NCBI GenBank assembly: GCA_034189865.1
Contig: JAXHTV010000007.1
Location: 1-64,000, forward strand
Direction of reading: 5' to 3'
Source of the DNA: Pseudomonadota bacterium
GTDB taxonomy: Bacteria; Pseudomonadota; Gammaproteobacteria; UBA5335
Length of the DNA: 64,000 bases
Part shown: positions 46,498-57,180 of the stretch, piece after piece
Numbering within the stretch: the stretch's first letter is position 1
How the letters are laid out: the number at the start of each line of letters is the position of its first letter
Program-made: the position numbers and the translations under genes
Notes under the pieces: generated by a model
What the model saw: only the letters and a program-made list of their open reading frames with translations
What the model was told of the DNA's origin: nothing
Database searches by the model: none

Positions 46498-47640
46498 CTA
46501 GGCCAATCGATCGAGGATGGTTCTTTCCACCGCCTCGCGTTTCGCCTCCACGTCCAAGATCTCACTTTGCAACCGGTTGATGGCGATGTCCGGATCCTTC
46601 AAGCCGTGTCCGGTCAGCGTGCAAACCACCGTGCTGCCCGGCGGAATGCGACCCGCCTTGATATCCGAGATCGCACCGCAAACGGATGTGGCCGACGCCG
46701 GCTCGCAGAACACGCCTTCCCGGTCCGCCAGGTACTTCTGGGTTGTGACGATTTCGTCGTCGGAGAAATCCCGGAACCAACCACCGGATTCCGTTTGCGC
46801 GAGGTTCGCTTGCGTCCAGCTTTGAGGATGGCCAATACGAATGGCGGTGGCTACGGTCTCCGGCGCGTCGATCATATGCCCCTGGACGAAGGGCGAAGCG
46901 CCCGAGGCCTGATAACCGACCATTCTGGGGCGATGTTGCACCATGGGCACGTGAGTCAATTGACAGCCCCCCCCACAAAAGGCGCAGGCCTCGGTGGTTT
47001 TATGCCCGGGAGAGGTCATGAGTTCCGTATAGCCGATCCAATAGGCCGTGATATTCCCGGCATTACCCACCGGCAGACAATGGTAATCGGGCGCCCGGCC
47101 CAGCTCTTCCACGATTTCGAACGCGGCCGTTTTCTGGCCCTGGAGCCGGTAGGGGTTGATGGAATTGACCACCGTCACCGGCGCGGTATCCGCCAACTCT
47201 TTGACGAGGCGCATACCCACATCGAAGTTCCCCTTAATCTGCATCACCACCGCGCCGTGGGCCATCGCTTGCGCCAACTTGCCCATGGCAATCTTGCCGT
47301 CGGGAATAATGACAAATGCAGTGATCCCGGCGCGGGCGGCATAGGCCGCCGCCGAAGCCGAGGTATTGCCGGTGGAAGCGCAAATGATTGCGCGACTTCC
47401 TTCGGCCACCGCTTGGGTGACCGCCACGGTCATACCTCGATCCTTAAATGAACCGGTGGGATTGAGACCTTCGAATTTCACGTAAAGATGATGTTGCCCA
47501 CCCAAATCGCGCTCGATGTTGTCCAAACGAATCAGCGGGGTATTACCTTCTCCGAGGCTGATAGGGCGAACATCCTCAGCCAGTGGCAGCCGATCCCGAT
47601 AGCGCTCGATCAAGCCAGTGTAGCGAGGATGAAATTCCAT
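46498..47640 (-). CDS. thrC: Threonine synthase
   Basis: PLP enzyme forming threonine from O-phosphohomoserine. The PLP lysine is in [14 protein letters not shown], and the phosphate-binding loop and later serine/threonine dehydratase-like fold are intact. 380 residues matches the shorter threonine synthase class. It follows hom by 41 bases; alaC-hom-thrC run in one direction. Confidence 0.95.
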   Translation of the reverse strand: MEFHPRYTGLIERYRDRLPLAEDVRPISLGEGNTPLIRLDNIERDLGGQHHLYVKFEGLNPTGSFKDRGMTVAVTQAVAEGSRAIICASTGNTSASAAAYAARAGITAFVIIPDGKIAMGKLAQAMAHGAVVMQIKGNFDVGMRLVKELADTAPVTVVNSINPYRLQGQKTAAFEIVEELGRAPDYHCLPVGNAGNITAYWIGYTELMTSPGHKTTEACAFCGGGCQLTHVPMVQHRPRMVGYQASGASPFVQGHMIDAPETVATAIRIGHPQSWTQANLAQTESGGWFRDFSDDEIVTTQKYLADREGVFCEPASATSVCGAISDIKAGRIPPGSTVVCTLTGHGLKDPDIAINRLQSEILDVEAKREAVERTILDRLA

Positions 47641-47681
47641 GGGGTGGTTCTCCGATCGTAAACGTGAGTCCGTCGGCGCCG

Positions 47682-48995
47682 TTATTGAAACGCGTGCAGC
47701 CGAATGCGGGTAATTTGCTTGGACACCGAAACCAACTGCGCGATTTGCTTCAATGCTTCGTCTAGGCGGCCTTCTCGAACGACGTGGGTCAACAAGATGA
47801 CCGGCAACTCCGCTTGACCCGGGCTCTGGGATGGTTTTTGCAGGATCGCCTCGATGCTGATGGCATGCTCGGCCAAGATGCGGGTGATATCCGCCATCAC
47901 GCCCGGGTGATCCTCAACCTGCAGCCTCAAGTAGTAGGCCGCCTCCACCGATTCCATGGGGACAATCTCGGTATGTGAAATCGCATGATCCTGGAATCCC
48001 AAATAAGGAACTCGATGTTCCGGATCGGCACTGAGAACCCGAACCACATCCACCAGATCCGCCACCACCGCCGATGCCGTGGGCATCGCGCCGGCACCGG
48101 CTCCGTAGAACAACATGTCCCCTGCGGCATCACCATGAATCAAGACGGCGTTCATCACCCCATCCACACTGGCCAAAAGACCTTTGCGGGGTATCAGGGT
48201 GGGATGGACCCTCAGCTCAACGCCGCTTTCGGTTCGCTGAGCGATGCCCAAATGCTTGATCGCGTAGCCCAGCTCCGCGGCATATTCGATATCCTCATAG
48301 CCGATCGCACCGATACCTTCGGTATAAACGCGATCGAACTGGAGTGGGATACCGAAAGCGATCGCCGCCAGGATTGTCAGCTTGTGGGCGGCATCAACGC
48401 CTTCGACATCGAAGGTGGGATCGGCTTCGGCGTAACCCAGAGCCTGAGCTTCAGCGAGGGCATCGGAAAAATCCATGCCGCGATCCCGCATTTCCGTCAG
48501 GATAAAGTTAGTCGTCCCGTTGATAATGCCCGCCAGCCACTGAATGTGGTTGCCCGCCAAGCTCTCGCGTATCGCTTTGATGACGGGGATACCGCCACCG
48601 ACCGCCGCCTCGAAGGCGACGATCACGCCCCGATCCCGCGCCGCCTGAAAAATCTCGTTGCCATGCTCCGCAATCAGCGCCTTGTTGGCGGTGACCACGT
48701 GTTTCCCTTCGGCGATGGCCTCAAGAACAAGCGTGCGCGTGGGTTCGAGCCCTCCCATCAGTTCCACGACCACCGAGATTTCGGGGTCTCGGATGACGGC
48801 ATAGGGGTCTTCGGTCAATGCGGCCCCATCGATCGTGCAAGTACGCGGTTTGTTCAGATCTCTGACCGATGCGCGCTTCACGATGACCCGACGGCCGGCA
48901 CGACGTTCGATTTCCTGTGCGCTGCGCGTAAGCAAATCCACGGTTCCGCAGCCGACGGTGCCAAGACCCAGTAGGCCGATATTCACTGCCTGCAA
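47682..48995 (-). CDS. hom: Homoserine dehydrogenase
   Basis: Reduces aspartate semialdehyde to homoserine. The NAD(P)-binding [13 protein letters not shown] is at the N-terminus, the catalytic core has [15 protein letters not shown] and [10 protein letters not shown], and a C-terminal ACT domain ([17 protein letters not shown]) allows feedback control, probably by threonine. No ATG suits the start: TTG 48995 follows GAGGAG by nine bases and is chosen (437 residues); GTG 48986 is an alternative. Confidence 0.93.
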   Translation of the reverse strand: MQAVNIGLLGLGTVGCGTVDLLTRSAQEIERRAGRRVIVKRASVRDLNKPRTCTIDGAALTEDPYAVIRDPEISVVVELMGGLEPTRTLVLEAIAEGKHVVTANKALIAEHGNEIFQAARDRGVIVAFEAAVGGGIPVIKAIRESLAGNHIQWLAGIINGTTNFILTEMRDRGMDFSDALAEAQALGYAEADPTFDVEGVDAAHKLTILAAIAFGIPLQFDRVYTEGIGAIGYEDIEYAAELGYAIKHLGIAQRTESGVELRVHPTLIPRKGLLASVDGVMNAVLIHGDAAGDMLFYGAGAGAMPTASAVVADLVDVVRVLSADPEHRVPYLGFQDHAISHTEIVPMESVEAAYYLRLQVEDHPGVMADITRILAEHAISIEAILQKPSQSPGQAELPVILLTHVVREGRLDEALKQIAQLVSVSKQITRIRLHAFQ

Positions 48996-49058
48996 AAGCC
49001 CAATCTCCTCAATGAACAAAACTCAAGTCGCGAGCCATCATTAGCGTCAGGGTAGAGA

Positions 49059-50231
49059 CTAACGGAGTACTCGACGCATGTTACGCAACGCCTGACGGGT
49101 ACGATGCTCATTTTCGATCAAACTGAATCGAACGTGATCATCGCCATACTGGCCGAACCCGATGCCGGGCGAGACCGCCACCTTAGCCTCTTTGAGCAGC
49201 ATTTTGCTGAACTCCAGCGACCCCATCTCCCGAAAACGCTCGGGAATGGGCGCCCAAACGAACATAGTCGCCTTGGGCTTTTCGCACTCCCAGCCCAACC
49301 GGTTCAAGCCCTCGCAGAGGACGTCCCGGCGCTTACGATACATCTCTCGGATCTCAGCGACGCAGTCCTGCGGGCCTTCCAGCGCCGCAATGGCCGCCAC
49401 CTGGATGGGCGTGAAAATCCCGTAGTCCAGATAGGACTTCATACGGGCGAGCGCCTGGAGCAAAACGGGATTGCCGCACATAAAACCTACCCGCCAACCG
49501 GGCATGTTGTAGCTCTTTGAAAGCGTGTAGGACTCGATCGCCACTTCCTTCGCACCAGGCACCTGCAATATCGACGGCGCGGTGTAACCGTCGAAACACA
49601 AATCGGCGTATGCGATGTCGTGCAAAACCCAGATGCTGTGCTCACGGGCAATGGCGACGACTTTCTCGAAGAAATCCAGCTCGACGCAGTCCGTGGTGGG
49701 ATTGCCGGGAAAGTTGAGAACCAACATTTTGGGCTTGGGCCAGGAATCTCGAATGGCTTTCTCGAGCTCAGCAAAAAAATCGCCGCCCGGAATCATGGGT
49801 ACATGCCGGATGTCGGCACCGGCGATCACGAATCCATAAGGATGAATCGGATAGGCCGGATTGGGCACCAAGACCACATCACCCGGGCCGACTGTTGCCA
49901 ATGCCAGGTGCGCCAGACCTTCTTTGGAACCGATGGTTACCAAAGCTTCGGATTCGGGATCCAGTTCCACTTGATAGCGGTCTCGATACCAATGACAAAT
50001 CGCCCGCCGCAGACGGAGGATACCGCGAGACTGCGAATATCGGTGAGTGTCCCCGCGCTGAGCGGCTTCGATCAATTTGTCGACAATATGCCGCGGCGTG
50101 GGCTGATCCGGGTTGCCCATTCCGAAATCGACAATATCTTCACCACGAGCGCGGGCGGCCGCTTTCAGCTCGTTGACAATGTTGAAAACATAAGGCGGAA
50201 GACGTTGTATGCGTTGAAATCTGTGTATCAA
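49059..50231 (-). CDS. alaC: Alanine-type aminotransferase (AlaC/YfdZ family)
   Basis: Class I/II PLP aminotransferase; relatives make alanine from glutamate and pyruvate. The PLP lysine is in [15 protein letters not shown], and the [12 protein letters not shown]-type region and the C-terminal arginine region ([10 protein letters not shown]) are present. 390 residues is normal. The start appears to be TTG 50231 ([15 protein letters not shown]) with a weak ribosome site. It stands immediately upstream of hom-thrC; a strong hairpin lies in its leader. Confidence 0.85.
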   Translation of the reverse strand: MIHRFQRIQRLPPYVFNIVNELKAAARARGEDIVDFGMGNPDQPTPRHIVDKLIEAAQRGDTHRYSQSRGILRLRRAICHWYRDRYQVELDPESEALVTIGSKEGLAHLALATVGPGDVVLVPNPAYPIHPYGFVIAGADIRHVPMIPGGDFFAELEKAIRDSWPKPKMLVLNFPGNPTTDCVELDFFEKVVAIAREHSIWVLHDIAYADLCFDGYTAPSILQVPGAKEVAIESYTLSKSYNMPGWRVGFMCGNPVLLQALARMKSYLDYGIFTPIQVAAIAALEGPQDCVAEIREMYRKRRDVLCEGLNRLGWECEKPKATMFVWAPIPERFREMGSLEFSKMLLKEAKVAVSPGIGFGQYGDDHVRFSLIENEHRTRQALRNMRRVLR

Positions 50232-50263
50232 GGTGGGTTCGTCCGATCATGTGGATCAAACAA

Positions 50264-50294
50264 CATCCCGATCATTCACGAAGCGATCGGGATG
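50264..50294. repeat. Ten-base-pair hairpin in the alaC leader
   Basis: CATCCCGATC and GATCGGGATG are perfect inverted repeats with an 11-base loop, 33 bases upstream of the alaC start. No T-run follows. It could be an operator or an RNA leader structure. Confidence 0.5.
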
Positions 50295-50374
50295 CAAACT
50301 GGGCAAAGTACAAAGAGTCGAACCCACTGTCAATCGCCCGGCGTTATACTGTGGGTAATCCAGTCAACTTGTGA

Positions 50375-50752
50375 ATGACGATGAAACTGCACTCGGACAG
50401 CCGAACCATCAGCCACCGGGTCAACGCTTACGCACCCGGTGAAATCCGCATTGGCGAGACCGTCTACCGTCGCTCGTTGATCGTCAACGCCGACACCCTA
50501 CTGGCCGATTGGCGTCCACAAACATTTGACGCAATCGATGCGAGCGATATGGACCCGATCTTGGCGCTGGAACCGGAAGTGGTCATCTTGGGAGCGGGAA
50601 TCACAGCCCGACCACCCACCTGTCGGTTCATTCCCCTATTTCATCGAGCCGGAATCGGGTTTGAACTCATGACCACCGATGCCGCGTGCCGCACCTATAA
50701 CATCCTGTTGGCCGAAGGCCGGAACGTCACTGCCGCGCTGATTCTTTCATAA
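50375..50752 (+). CDS. Mth938-domain (DUF498/NDUFAF3-like) protein
   Basis: A 125-residue single-domain protein of the Mth938-like fold, the family of human complex I assembly factor NDUFAF3. The conserved stretches PGEIRIGETVYRRSLIV and EVVILGAGITARPP are seen. Function in bacteria is not established. The start may be ATG 50375 or ATG 50381; neither has a clear ribosome site. It converges with rpoS 53 bp away. Confidence 0.83.
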   Translation: MTMKLHSDSRTISHRVNAYAPGEIRIGETVYRRSLIVNADTLLADWRPQTFDAIDASDMDPILALEPEVVILGAGITARPPTCRFIPLFHRAGIGFELMTTDAACRTYNILLAEGRNVTAALILS

Positions 50753-50805
50753 TAACTACAGCGCGATCGGGACGGGCAGAACCACCCGCTTGATGTTTCA
50801 TCATC

Positions 50806-51831
50806 TCAGCCAAGCAGGATATCCTGGTTTTGGCCTTCGCTCTCCATGATTTGCCGCAGTCTTTTCAAGGCATCGACTTGAATCTGGCGCACCCGCTCGC
50901 GGGTCAATCCGATTTCGCGGCCGACTTGCTCCAATGTTTCCCGCTCTCGGCCGTTCAAACCGAACCGGCGTTCCACGACTTCTTTTTGTTTCTTGGGCAA
51001 CCGGGATAACCAACGGGATAAGACGGTGCGAAGATCGTGATCCTGTATCTCTTCGGACGGATCATAGCTGTTCTCGTCGGCGAGTGACTCGAGCACCGGG
51101 CGATCGTCCTCAACCCCCAGAGAGACGTCGACGGACGCCGTACGCTCGTTGAGGGTCAGCATCCGTTTTACATCGTCGAGGGGTTTGTCCACCATCTCGG
51201 CGATCTCTTCAGGGGTCGCTGTACGATGGTAAGTTTGACTGAGCTTTCGGGCGGCCCTCAGATACACGTTGATTTCTTTGATCACGTGTATTGGCAATCG
51301 AATCGTGCGCGTTTGATTCATCAATGCGCGCTCGATGGTTTGGCGAATCCACCAGGTGGCGTAAGTGGAAAATCGGTACCCCAATTCCGGGTCGAACTTG
51401 CCCACAGCGTGGATCAACCCCAAATTTCCCTCTTCGATCAGGTCAAGCAGCGGCAAACCGCGGTTGATGTAACGCCGGGCAATCTTGACCACTAAACGGA
51501 GATTACTCTCGATCATGCGATGGCGGGATGCCTCACACCCGCGTCTTGCTCGCCGGGAATAGTAAACTTCTTCTTCCGCCGTCAGCAGTGGCGAATAGCC
51601 AATCTCGTTGAGGTAAAGGCGAGTGGCGTCCATCTGAACGTCCATCTCATTCGCCCAGGAAGACGTTTTCTGTTCAGAATCACTGCCCGATTCCGCCGAC
51701 AAATCCGGCGAATCGCCGCTCCCGCTGCCGGAATCCTCATTTTCTAATTTGGGCTGTTCTTTGTCGTCCCAGCTTTCGCCCAAGTTTCCCGAAATATCGA
51801 CTGTCAGTTTCTCTGGCCTGCCCGCCGTCAT
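50806..51831 (-). CDS. rpoS: Stationary-phase sigma factor RpoS
   Basis: General stress sigma factor. An acidic, Gly/Ser-rich N-terminus is followed by region 1.2 ([28 protein letters not shown]), region 2 ([29 protein letters not shown] in part), region 3 and region 4.2 ([19 protein letters not shown]), all intact. ATG 51831 (MTAGRPEKL) with AAGGAG six bases upstream gives 341 residues; an open extension upstream has no family sequence. The long gap from nlpD leaves room for a leader in which post-transcriptional control could act. Confidence 0.96.
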   Translation of the reverse strand: MTAGRPEKLTVDISGNLGESWDDKEQPKLENEDSGSGSGDSPDLSAESGSDSEQKTSSWANEMDVQMDATRLYLNEIGYSPLLTAEEEVYYSRRARRGCEASRHRMIESNLRLVVKIARRYINRGLPLLDLIEEGNLGLIHAVGKFDPELGYRFSTYATWWIRQTIERALMNQTRTIRLPIHVIKEINVYLRAARKLSQTYHRTATPEEIAEMVDKPLDDVKRMLTLNERTASVDVSLGVEDDRPVLESLADENSYDPSEEIQDHDLRTVLSRWLSRLPKKQKEVVERRFGLNGRERETLEQVGREIGLTRERVRQIQVDALKRLRQIMESEGQNQDILLG

Positions 51832-51948
51832 TGCCTGCTCCTTGAGGACGAACCTCTCCGTTGACAAGGACGGGATACCCACAGAAGTGAAGGCGAAACG
51901 AAAAGGCGAAGGACCAGCGCCATAGATCGACGACGGCCAACACATACG

Positions 51949-51966
51949 AGATTTTTTTAAAAATCT
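51949..51966. repeat. AT-rich inverted repeat in the nlpD-rpoS gap
   Basis: AGATTTTT-TT-AAAAATCT is a perfect eight-base inverted repeat within the 225-base gap between nlpD and rpoS. It could be a promoter-associated or weak leader structure; nothing decides. Confidence 0.35.
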
Positions 51967-52056
51967 GCTCCGCCCGGTCGAGTCCTCCGTCCACGGAATA
52001 TCCGCGTCACGACTTACGGCAGAGACATTATGAGTGGTCTCAAGTAGCCCGATGGT

Positions 52057-52815
52057 TTAACGAGCCGGTAGATAACGCAGCGGATCAACGGGGGCTCCAT
52101 CCACGCGTATTTCGAAATGCAATATGGGTTGTTGATTGTTGCCGAGCCCCATTTCGGCAATCAACTGCCCAGCGACCACTTTGTCTCCTTCCTCCACATA
52201 CAACTTGCGGTTGTATGCATACGCACTTAAAAAATGATTGTTATGTTTCACGATAATAAGCTGACCGTAACCGATTAGTCCACTACCGCTGTAGACGACA
52301 CGCCCGTCGGCCGCCGCGCTCACCGCACTGCCGCCCTTACCAGCGATATCAATGCCCTTGTTGCCCCGCCCCTGACTGAATCGTTCAACGACCTGCCCCT
52401 GAGCCGGCCAACGCCACACCGGCGAAGATGCCGCAACGGACGTGCTTCCCGAAGCGGATTTCGACGATGCCTTGGCTTTCGGCGAACTGGGACGGGTGGT
52501 GGAAGAAGCGGAAGGGCGCGACAAGCGCAAACGTTGCCCGATATAAATCAGATCTGGATTGTGCAATGAATTCCATGCCGCGAGATCGCGCGCGTCCAAC
52601 TGATAGTACCAAGCGATGGCGTAGAGCGTCTCACCGCTCTGGACAGTGTGGTATTCAGGTCTCGGGCCTTGATGGGCCGGCGGGCGACCGGGCGAATCGG
52701 GCCAATTCAATGCCGTACTGCATCCCACCGAAACCAGCGCGAACAGACCGATCAGTCCGGCGGGACGATAGAGGCCGGTGATCCAACGCCTGATGCGGCC
52801 CGAGTTCGCCACCAC
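52057..52815 (-). CDS. nlpD: LysM/LytM-domain lipoprotein NlpD
   Basis: Outer-membrane lipoprotein that activates cell-division amidases. The N-terminus has a hydrophobic stretch and a lipobox-like SVGC near residue 32. One LysM domain (YHTVQSGETLYAIAWYYQL and onward, about 55-100) and a C-terminal LytM domain (about 140-250) follow. The LytM metal ligands are degenerate (NKGIDIAG instead of HxGxD), as in NlpD of E. coli, so it is an activator and not a hydrolase. 252 residues; start GTG 52815 without a clear ribosome site. Confidence 0.9.
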   Translation of the reverse strand: MVANSGRIRRWITGLYRPAGLIGLFALVSVGCSTALNWPDSPGRPPAHQGPRPEYHTVQSGETLYAIAWYYQLDARDLAAWNSLHNPDLIYIGQRLRLSRPSASSTTRPSSPKAKASSKSASGSTSVAASSPVWRWPAQGQVVERFSQGRGNKGIDIAGKGGSAVSAAADGRVVYSGSGLIGYGQLIIVKHNNHFLSAYAYNRKLYVEEGDKVVAGQLIAEMGLGNNQQPILHFEIRVDGAPVDPLRYLPAR

Positions 52816-52830
52816 CGCAAGCGGAGGCCG

Positions 52831-53403
52831 TTAGAGCACGAAATACATCGCGACCAGGACCGTCGCAACGCCCCAACCGATGAATTCCATGTAGTCTTTG
52901 ATATAACCCTCGACCGCAGCTCCCCATCTTCCGACGATAAACGACACCAGAAAGAACCGGGCGCCACGGCCGATAAAGGAAGCCACGATGAAAGGTAACA
53001 GCGCCATACCCATAAATCCGGAGGCAATGGTGAACATCTTGTAGGGAATCGGAGAGAATCCGGCGATGAACACCACCCAAACGCCCCAGGTACGAAACAG
53101 TTCTTGGACGAGCTCCAGTTTCTCGGTGTACCCCATACGTTCGATCCATGGCGCCAAGGCGTCGAAGGCGAAATGGCCGAGGATATAACCCAGTAGACCG
53201 CCCGCCACCGACGCGATGGTGGTGAGCAACGCGAATTGTAACGCCCGATTTGGTTTCGCCAGCGCCATGGGGATCAGCATCACGTCCGGCGGTACGGGGA
53301 AAAAAGAAGACTCGGCGAAACTCACCCCGCCGAGATACCACGGTGCGTGCCGATGTCCCGCCGCACGTACGGTCCATTCGTACAACCCGGTAAACAGCTT
53401 CAT
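52831..53403 (-). CDS. yqaA: YqaA-type VTT/DedA membrane protein
   Basis: Integral membrane protein of 190 residues with about five hydrophobic segments and the VTT-domain features FPVPPDVMLIPMALAKP, ASVAGGLLGYILGHFAF, and the arginine-containing FIGRGARFFLV. DedA-related proteins move lipid carriers or lipids between leaflets in some species; the substrate here is unknown. ATG 53403 overlaps the pcm stop codon. It is inserted between pcm and nlpD, an order found in many gammaproteobacteria. Confidence 0.82.
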   Translation of the reverse strand: MKLFTGLYEWTVRAAGHRHAPWYLGGVSFAESSFFPVPPDVMLIPMALAKPNRALQFALLTTIASVAGGLLGYILGHFAFDALAPWIERMGYTEKLELVQELFRTWGVWVVFIAGFSPIPYKMFTIASGFMGMALLPFIVASFIGRGARFFLVSFIVGRWGAAVEGYIKDYMEFIGWGVATVLVAMYFVL

Positions 53404-54062
53404 CAATACCCCTCGACTAGCGGCACAAAGTTGACGGATTCAAGGACTTCTTCCTCGTACGCCCCCCCAGTGCGATGAATAACCCGTAACTGTTGCTCCT
53501 GCGTTCCACCAATCGGAATCACCAAACGGCCACCCACGGTGAGTTGCTCGAGCAGCGCGAGCGGAAGATCTTCCGGCGCCGCAGTCACCAGAATGCCATC
53601 GTAGGGGGCATTTTCTTCCCACCCCCAGTGACCATCACTGTGACCACAAACCACATTACGGATGCCGAATCGCTTCAAGCGAATTTTCGCCTGCGTGAAC
53701 AGCTCCGGAATCCGCTCTACAGTAAAGACCCGAGGCACAAGCTGAGAGAGAATCGCGGACTGATACGCCGATCCGGTACCCACCTCGAGCACCCGCTCGG
53801 GCGCATGTCCGGCGAACAAAGTCTCTGTCATCTTCGCCACGACATAGGGCTGGGAGATGGTTTGACCGTAACCGATGGGCAGCGCCACATCCTCGTAGGC
53901 CCGACTGGCCAGCGCTTCGTCGACGAACAAATGACGTGGCATGTTCCCCATCAACTCGAGCACCCGCTCATCGCCGATTCCCCGTTCGGCCAGGCGTCGC
54001 ACCATACGGGCCCGAGTCCGCTGGGACGTCATCCCCACCCCTTGCAAGCGAATATCGCTCAC
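53403..54062 (-). CDS. pcm: Protein-L-isoaspartate O-methyltransferase
   Basis: Repairs isoaspartyl damage in proteins using SAM. The SAM motif [18 protein letters not shown] and the upstream [17 protein letters not shown] region are typical; 219 residues is normal. It begins at GTG 54062 in a GTGA overlap with surE, so both stress/repair genes are translationally coupled and are likely expressed with nlpD and rpoS. Confidence 0.95.
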   Translation of the reverse strand: MSDIRLQGVGMTSQRTRARMVRRLAERGIGDERVLELMGNMPRHLFVDEALASRAYEDVALPIGYGQTISQPYVVAKMTETLFAGHAPERVLEVGTGSAYQSAILSQLVPRVFTVERIPELFTQAKIRLKRFGIRNVVCGHSDGHWGWEENAPYDGILVTAAPEDLPLALLEQLTVGGRLVIPIGGTQEQQLRVIHRTGGAYEEEVLESVNFVPLVEGY

Positions 54063-54811
54063 AACTCAAACCCTTTCAGCCAACCCGCCACGGCCTCCAA
54101 ACCAGTGTACTGGGTCAGGTCGACCTGAACCGGGGTCACGGAAACGGCAGCGTCGGCAACGGCATGAAAATCGGTACCCGGCCCGGCATCCGCTTCGGCG
54201 CCGGCCGGACCCACCCAGTAGATGGGTAAGCCGCGCGGGTCGTGGCTCTTGATCACGCGCTCCGCGCGGTGTCGGCGTCCCAAGCGAGTCGCCACCACGC
54301 CGCGAATTTGATCCATCGGCAAATCGGGCACATTCACATTGAGGATGGTATCGGCCGGCAGCGGATTGACGCGCAAGCGAAGCACCAGCTTTTTCACAAC
54401 TTCGGCCGCCGTCTCGTAGTGACATGGGTTCTCGGAGACCAGCGAAACCGCAATGGCCGGCAGACCCAGGAACCGCCCCTCTACGGCGGCAGCCACCGTA
54501 CCGGAATAGAGCACGTCATCCCCCATATTCGCACCGGCATTGATGCCGGAGACCACCATGTCGGGCAACTCATCGAGTAAGCCCGTGATGGCGAGGTGAA
54601 CGCAGTCCGTCGGTGTGCCGTCCACACAACTGACGTTATTCGGGCCTTCGTGAACGCGCAGGGGTCGATTCAGGGTGAGGGAGTTACTGGCACCACTTCG
54701 ATTTCGGTCCGGCGCCACCACGATCACATCGGCGATTTCCGACAAACCCTCACACAGCACCCGCAGCCCGCGAGCTTGGCAACCGTCATCGTTACTGAGC
54801 AAGATCCGCAC
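54059..54811 (-). CDS. surE: 5'/3'-nucleotidase SurE
   Basis: Metal-dependent phosphatase acting on nucleotides and polyphosphate, linked to stationary-phase survival. The N-terminal metal-site RILLSNDDG and the later [20 protein letters not shown] are complete. GTG 54811, with AAAGGA just upstream, gives 250 residues; the long open extension before it carries no family sequence. It heads the surE-pcm-yqaA-nlpD-rpoS block. Confidence 0.95.
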   Translation of the reverse strand: MRILLSNDDGCQARGLRVLCEGLSEIADVIVVAPDRNRSGASNSLTLNRPLRVHEGPNNVSCVDGTPTDCVHLAITGLLDELPDMVVSGINAGANMGDDVLYSGTVAAAVEGRFLGLPAIAVSLVSENPCHYETAAEVVKKLVLRLRVNPLPADTILNVNVPDLPMDQIRGVVATRLGRRHRAERVIKSHDPRGLPIYWVGPAGAEADAGPGTDFHAVADAAVSVTPVQVDLTQYTGLEAVAGWLKGFEL

Positions 54812-55052
54812 GGTGTTCCTTTTTTGAATCCAGCTGAAGCGTGATACCTTTTGGCTGACCGTGAAACCTTCTGTCAACGCGCCGGTCAGAACAGTCTGGG
54901 ACTGCGCATGATAAGGTCCTGCGCGGCGTGAAATTTCACCGGGTCGCCCAGGCAAAACTATACTCGAACCGGTCGCGAGTCACCTAGTTTTGTCGAATGG
55001 CATCAGATCGCCAGGCGGCCGTCATGGCGACAGACGCAAACAGGCATTGTCC

Positions 55053-55595
55053 ATGAACGACGAAAACGACCTGTCCTCAAAAGACGCCGAATTGTTTCGC
55101 GAGGCGATGTCGGATGTTCGTGTACTGAAACACGATCGCGTCTCACTTCGACGCACGCCGCCCACCGCCGAGCCCCATTTTACGCGCAAAGATGAAGCCG
55201 CCGCATTGCGGGAATCTCTACTTGGGCCCACTGATATCGAGCTGGAGTCCGGCGAGGAATTGTTTTTTGCCCGGCCTGAGATCCGACGCACCGCATTGCG
55301 AAAACTTCGTCGCGGTCAATACGTGGTTGAGGACGTGCTCGATCTGCACGGCTTAAACCGCCACCAAGCGCGCCAAGCAGTGAACGAATTCCTGCACGAG
55401 GCCTGTACCGCTCGGATGGGCTGCGTTCGTATCATTCACGGCAAAGGACTGCGCTCACCGCAACAACGCGCTATTTTGAAGCACAAGCTCAACACGTGGC
55501 TTACCCATTGCGAGGCGGTCTTGGCCTTTTGTTCCGCGCGCCCCCACGATGGGGGTACTGGCGCCGTTTACGTTCTGCTCAAGCGGCGCTCATAA
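55053..55595 (+). CDS. Smr-domain protein (putative DNA/RNA endonuclease)
   Basis: A 180-residue protein with a charged N-terminal half and a C-terminal Smr domain containing DLHGLNRHQARQAVNEFL and VRIIHGKGLRS, the two signatures of the family. Stand-alone Smr proteins have nicking or RNA-cutting activity in a few cases. ATG 55053 (MNDENDLSSKD) is preferred to an upstream ATG at 54990. It is on the opposite strand within the otherwise leftward truD-surE order, and its stop codon overlaps that of truD. Confidence 0.87.
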   Translation: MNDENDLSSKDAELFREAMSDVRVLKHDRVSLRRTPPTAEPHFTRKDEAAALRESLLGPTDIELESGEELFFARPEIRRTALRKLRRGQYVVEDVLDLHGLNRHQARQAVNEFLHEACTARMGCVRIIHGKGLRSPQQRAILKHKLNTWLTHCEAVLAFCSARPHDGGTGAVYVLLKRRS

Positions 55596-56705
55596 ACCCT
55601 TCGCCTCACCGCGCTCCAACGTCGGCTCGCCGGTGTCCAACAACTCGCGAAGCAAACTCGTTGCATAAGCGCCGGCGGGCAGGAAGAAAGACACATTCAT
55701 CTCGTCACTATCGACGATCTGCCACTTCAAATCCGAGGGATAAACGCGTAAGGCGCGCCGCTGATGCGCCATTCCCTCGCCGGCCAGCAGCGCACACAAT
55801 TCCGGATAATCAGCCGCCACGGCACGTTCGAGTTCCTTCACGGCACCGTCTGTCGGTGGCTCACCCGCGCCCCACATGGGCCCGGTGACGTTTAACTCTC
55901 CCGCAGCGGTCCGTCGTGCCAGCGCTTCGCCATCCTGTTCAGAATCGAACAGAAAATGACTGCCCCGCCCCGCCAGCTGCAAGATATCGCCGGCTTGAGA
56001 CTGATTCCAACTTCCGGAGCGCACGCGGGCATCGAGCACGGCGTTGAAAATCTCACTGCGGGCCGCCGAAAGGGCCATCGTTCGCTCTCCCCGTCCAGCG
56101 CGACGTGGACGGCGAGATTGCGCGGTCAGCGCGCGGGCCTGCTGTAGATTGCTGCCGTCACGACCGAACCGTTGGGGCCCGAAGTAGTTGGGAAAGCCCT
56201 CTTTGCTAATCATCTCCAAGCGCCGCTGCAACGCGATGCCATCGGCGGCCAGGTCGCGTATACGCAAGTTGAACCGATTGCCGCGCAAGGCGCCTACCCT
56301 GAGCTTTCGATTGTGCTGAAAAACCTGCAACACTTGAGCACAGCCTTCGGTCTCCGTGGACAAAGCCGCGTGCCAGTCGGGCGCAGGACGGCCGGCCAAA
56401 TCAACTGAGAACCACTGCTCGGTCACCGCGTGGCGGTCTTTCCGCCCGGCATAACCCACCGCAGCGCTCGGCACGCCAGCCACACGGGCCAGTTTGGCCG
56501 CCAACCAAGTGGTATTCGCTTCACGCTTTTGAATAAAGAGCAGTACGTGCTGACCGCTTTGCGCCGGCTCGAATGCCAAGACTTCCTGCACTAGAAAGTC
56601 TTCCGGCACCTGTCGTGTCACGCCTCGTCCCACCGGACCGCCCCAGGCATAGGCCAACGGCTGCGAGCCGCCCCCAACAACCGAAACCGGAGACTCAGCG
56701 GACAT
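55590..56705 (-). CDS. truD: tRNA pseudouridine(13) synthase TruD
   Basis: Makes pseudouridine 13 in tRNA-Glu. The catalytic motif [18 protein letters not shown] and [14 protein letters not shown] are visible; the inserted TRUD domain follows. ATG 56705 gives 371 residues and overlaps ispF by 11 bases; a longer open frame reads antisense-phase into ispF and is not used. The last six bases overlap the convergent Smr gene. Confidence 0.95.
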   Translation of the reverse strand: MSAESPVSVVGGGSQPLAYAWGGPVGRGVTRQVPEDFLVQEVLAFEPAQSGQHVLLFIQKREANTTWLAAKLARVAGVPSAAVGYAGRKDRHAVTEQWFSVDLAGRPAPDWHAALSTETEGCAQVLQVFQHNRKLRVGALRGNRFNLRIRDLAADGIALQRRLEMISKEGFPNYFGPQRFGRDGSNLQQARALTAQSRRPRRAGRGERTMALSAARSEIFNAVLDARVRSGSWNQSQAGDILQLAGRGSHFLFDSEQDGEALARRTAAGELNVTGPMWGAGEPPTDGAVKELERAVAADYPELCALLAGEGMAHQRRALRVYPSDLKWQIVDSDEMNVSFFLPAGAYATSLLRELLDTGEPTLERGEAKGL

Positions 56706-57180
56706 TGCCGGTCTCAACGAGCAACACCACCGCTTCCGCCGCGATACCTTCCTCCCGGCCGATGAAACCCAAACGCTCGGTGGTGGTGGCCTTGAGGTTG
56801 ACACGGGTCGTGCTGACCCCGAGATCAGAGGCCAAATGCGCACACATTTGTTCGATATGGGGCTTAAGCTTGGGCGCCTGGGCGATGACGGTGATATCTG
56901 CATTACCGACCTGCAGCCCCAGCTGCTCAATCAGCCACACCACGTGCCGGAGCAAATCCCGGCTGTCAGCGCCCTGCCACTTGGGATCGGTGTCCGGAAA
57001 ATGGCTACCGATATCGCCCAGCCCCGCAGCACCGAGCAGAGCATCACAAAGGGCGTGAATGGCCACATCCCCGTCGGAATGGGCGACAACACCTCGGGGG
57101 TAAGGAATGCGCACTCCGCCCACAATGACGCAGTCACCCGGCCCGTAGGCGTGGACATCATAACCGTGACCAACACGCAC
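56695..57180 (-). CDS. ispF: 2-C-methyl-D-erythritol 2,4-cyclodiphosphate synthase
   Basis: Fifth step of the MEP isoprenoid pathway. The metal-binding [33 protein letters not shown] and the C-terminal [17 protein letters not shown] segments are complete; 161 residues is typical. The GTG start at 57180 directly follows the ispD stop codon. Confidence 0.97.
   Translation of the reverse strand: MRVGHGYDVHAYGPGDCVIVGGVRIPYPRGVVAHSDGDVAIHALCDALLGAAGLGDIGSHFPDTDPKWQGADSRDLLRHVVWLIEQLGLQVGNADITVIAQAPKLKPHIEQMCAHLASDLGVSTTRVNLKATTTERLGFIGREEGIAAEAVVLLVETGNVR

Noticed and set aside
48735-48765. TTCGAGCCC-like tRNA T-arm sequence
   Set aside because: It lies inside hom with intact coding on the other strand and no acceptor stem or anticodon arm can be formed around it.
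47985-48974. 329-codon plus-strand open frame
   Set aside because: It is antisense to hom and has no recognisable domain.
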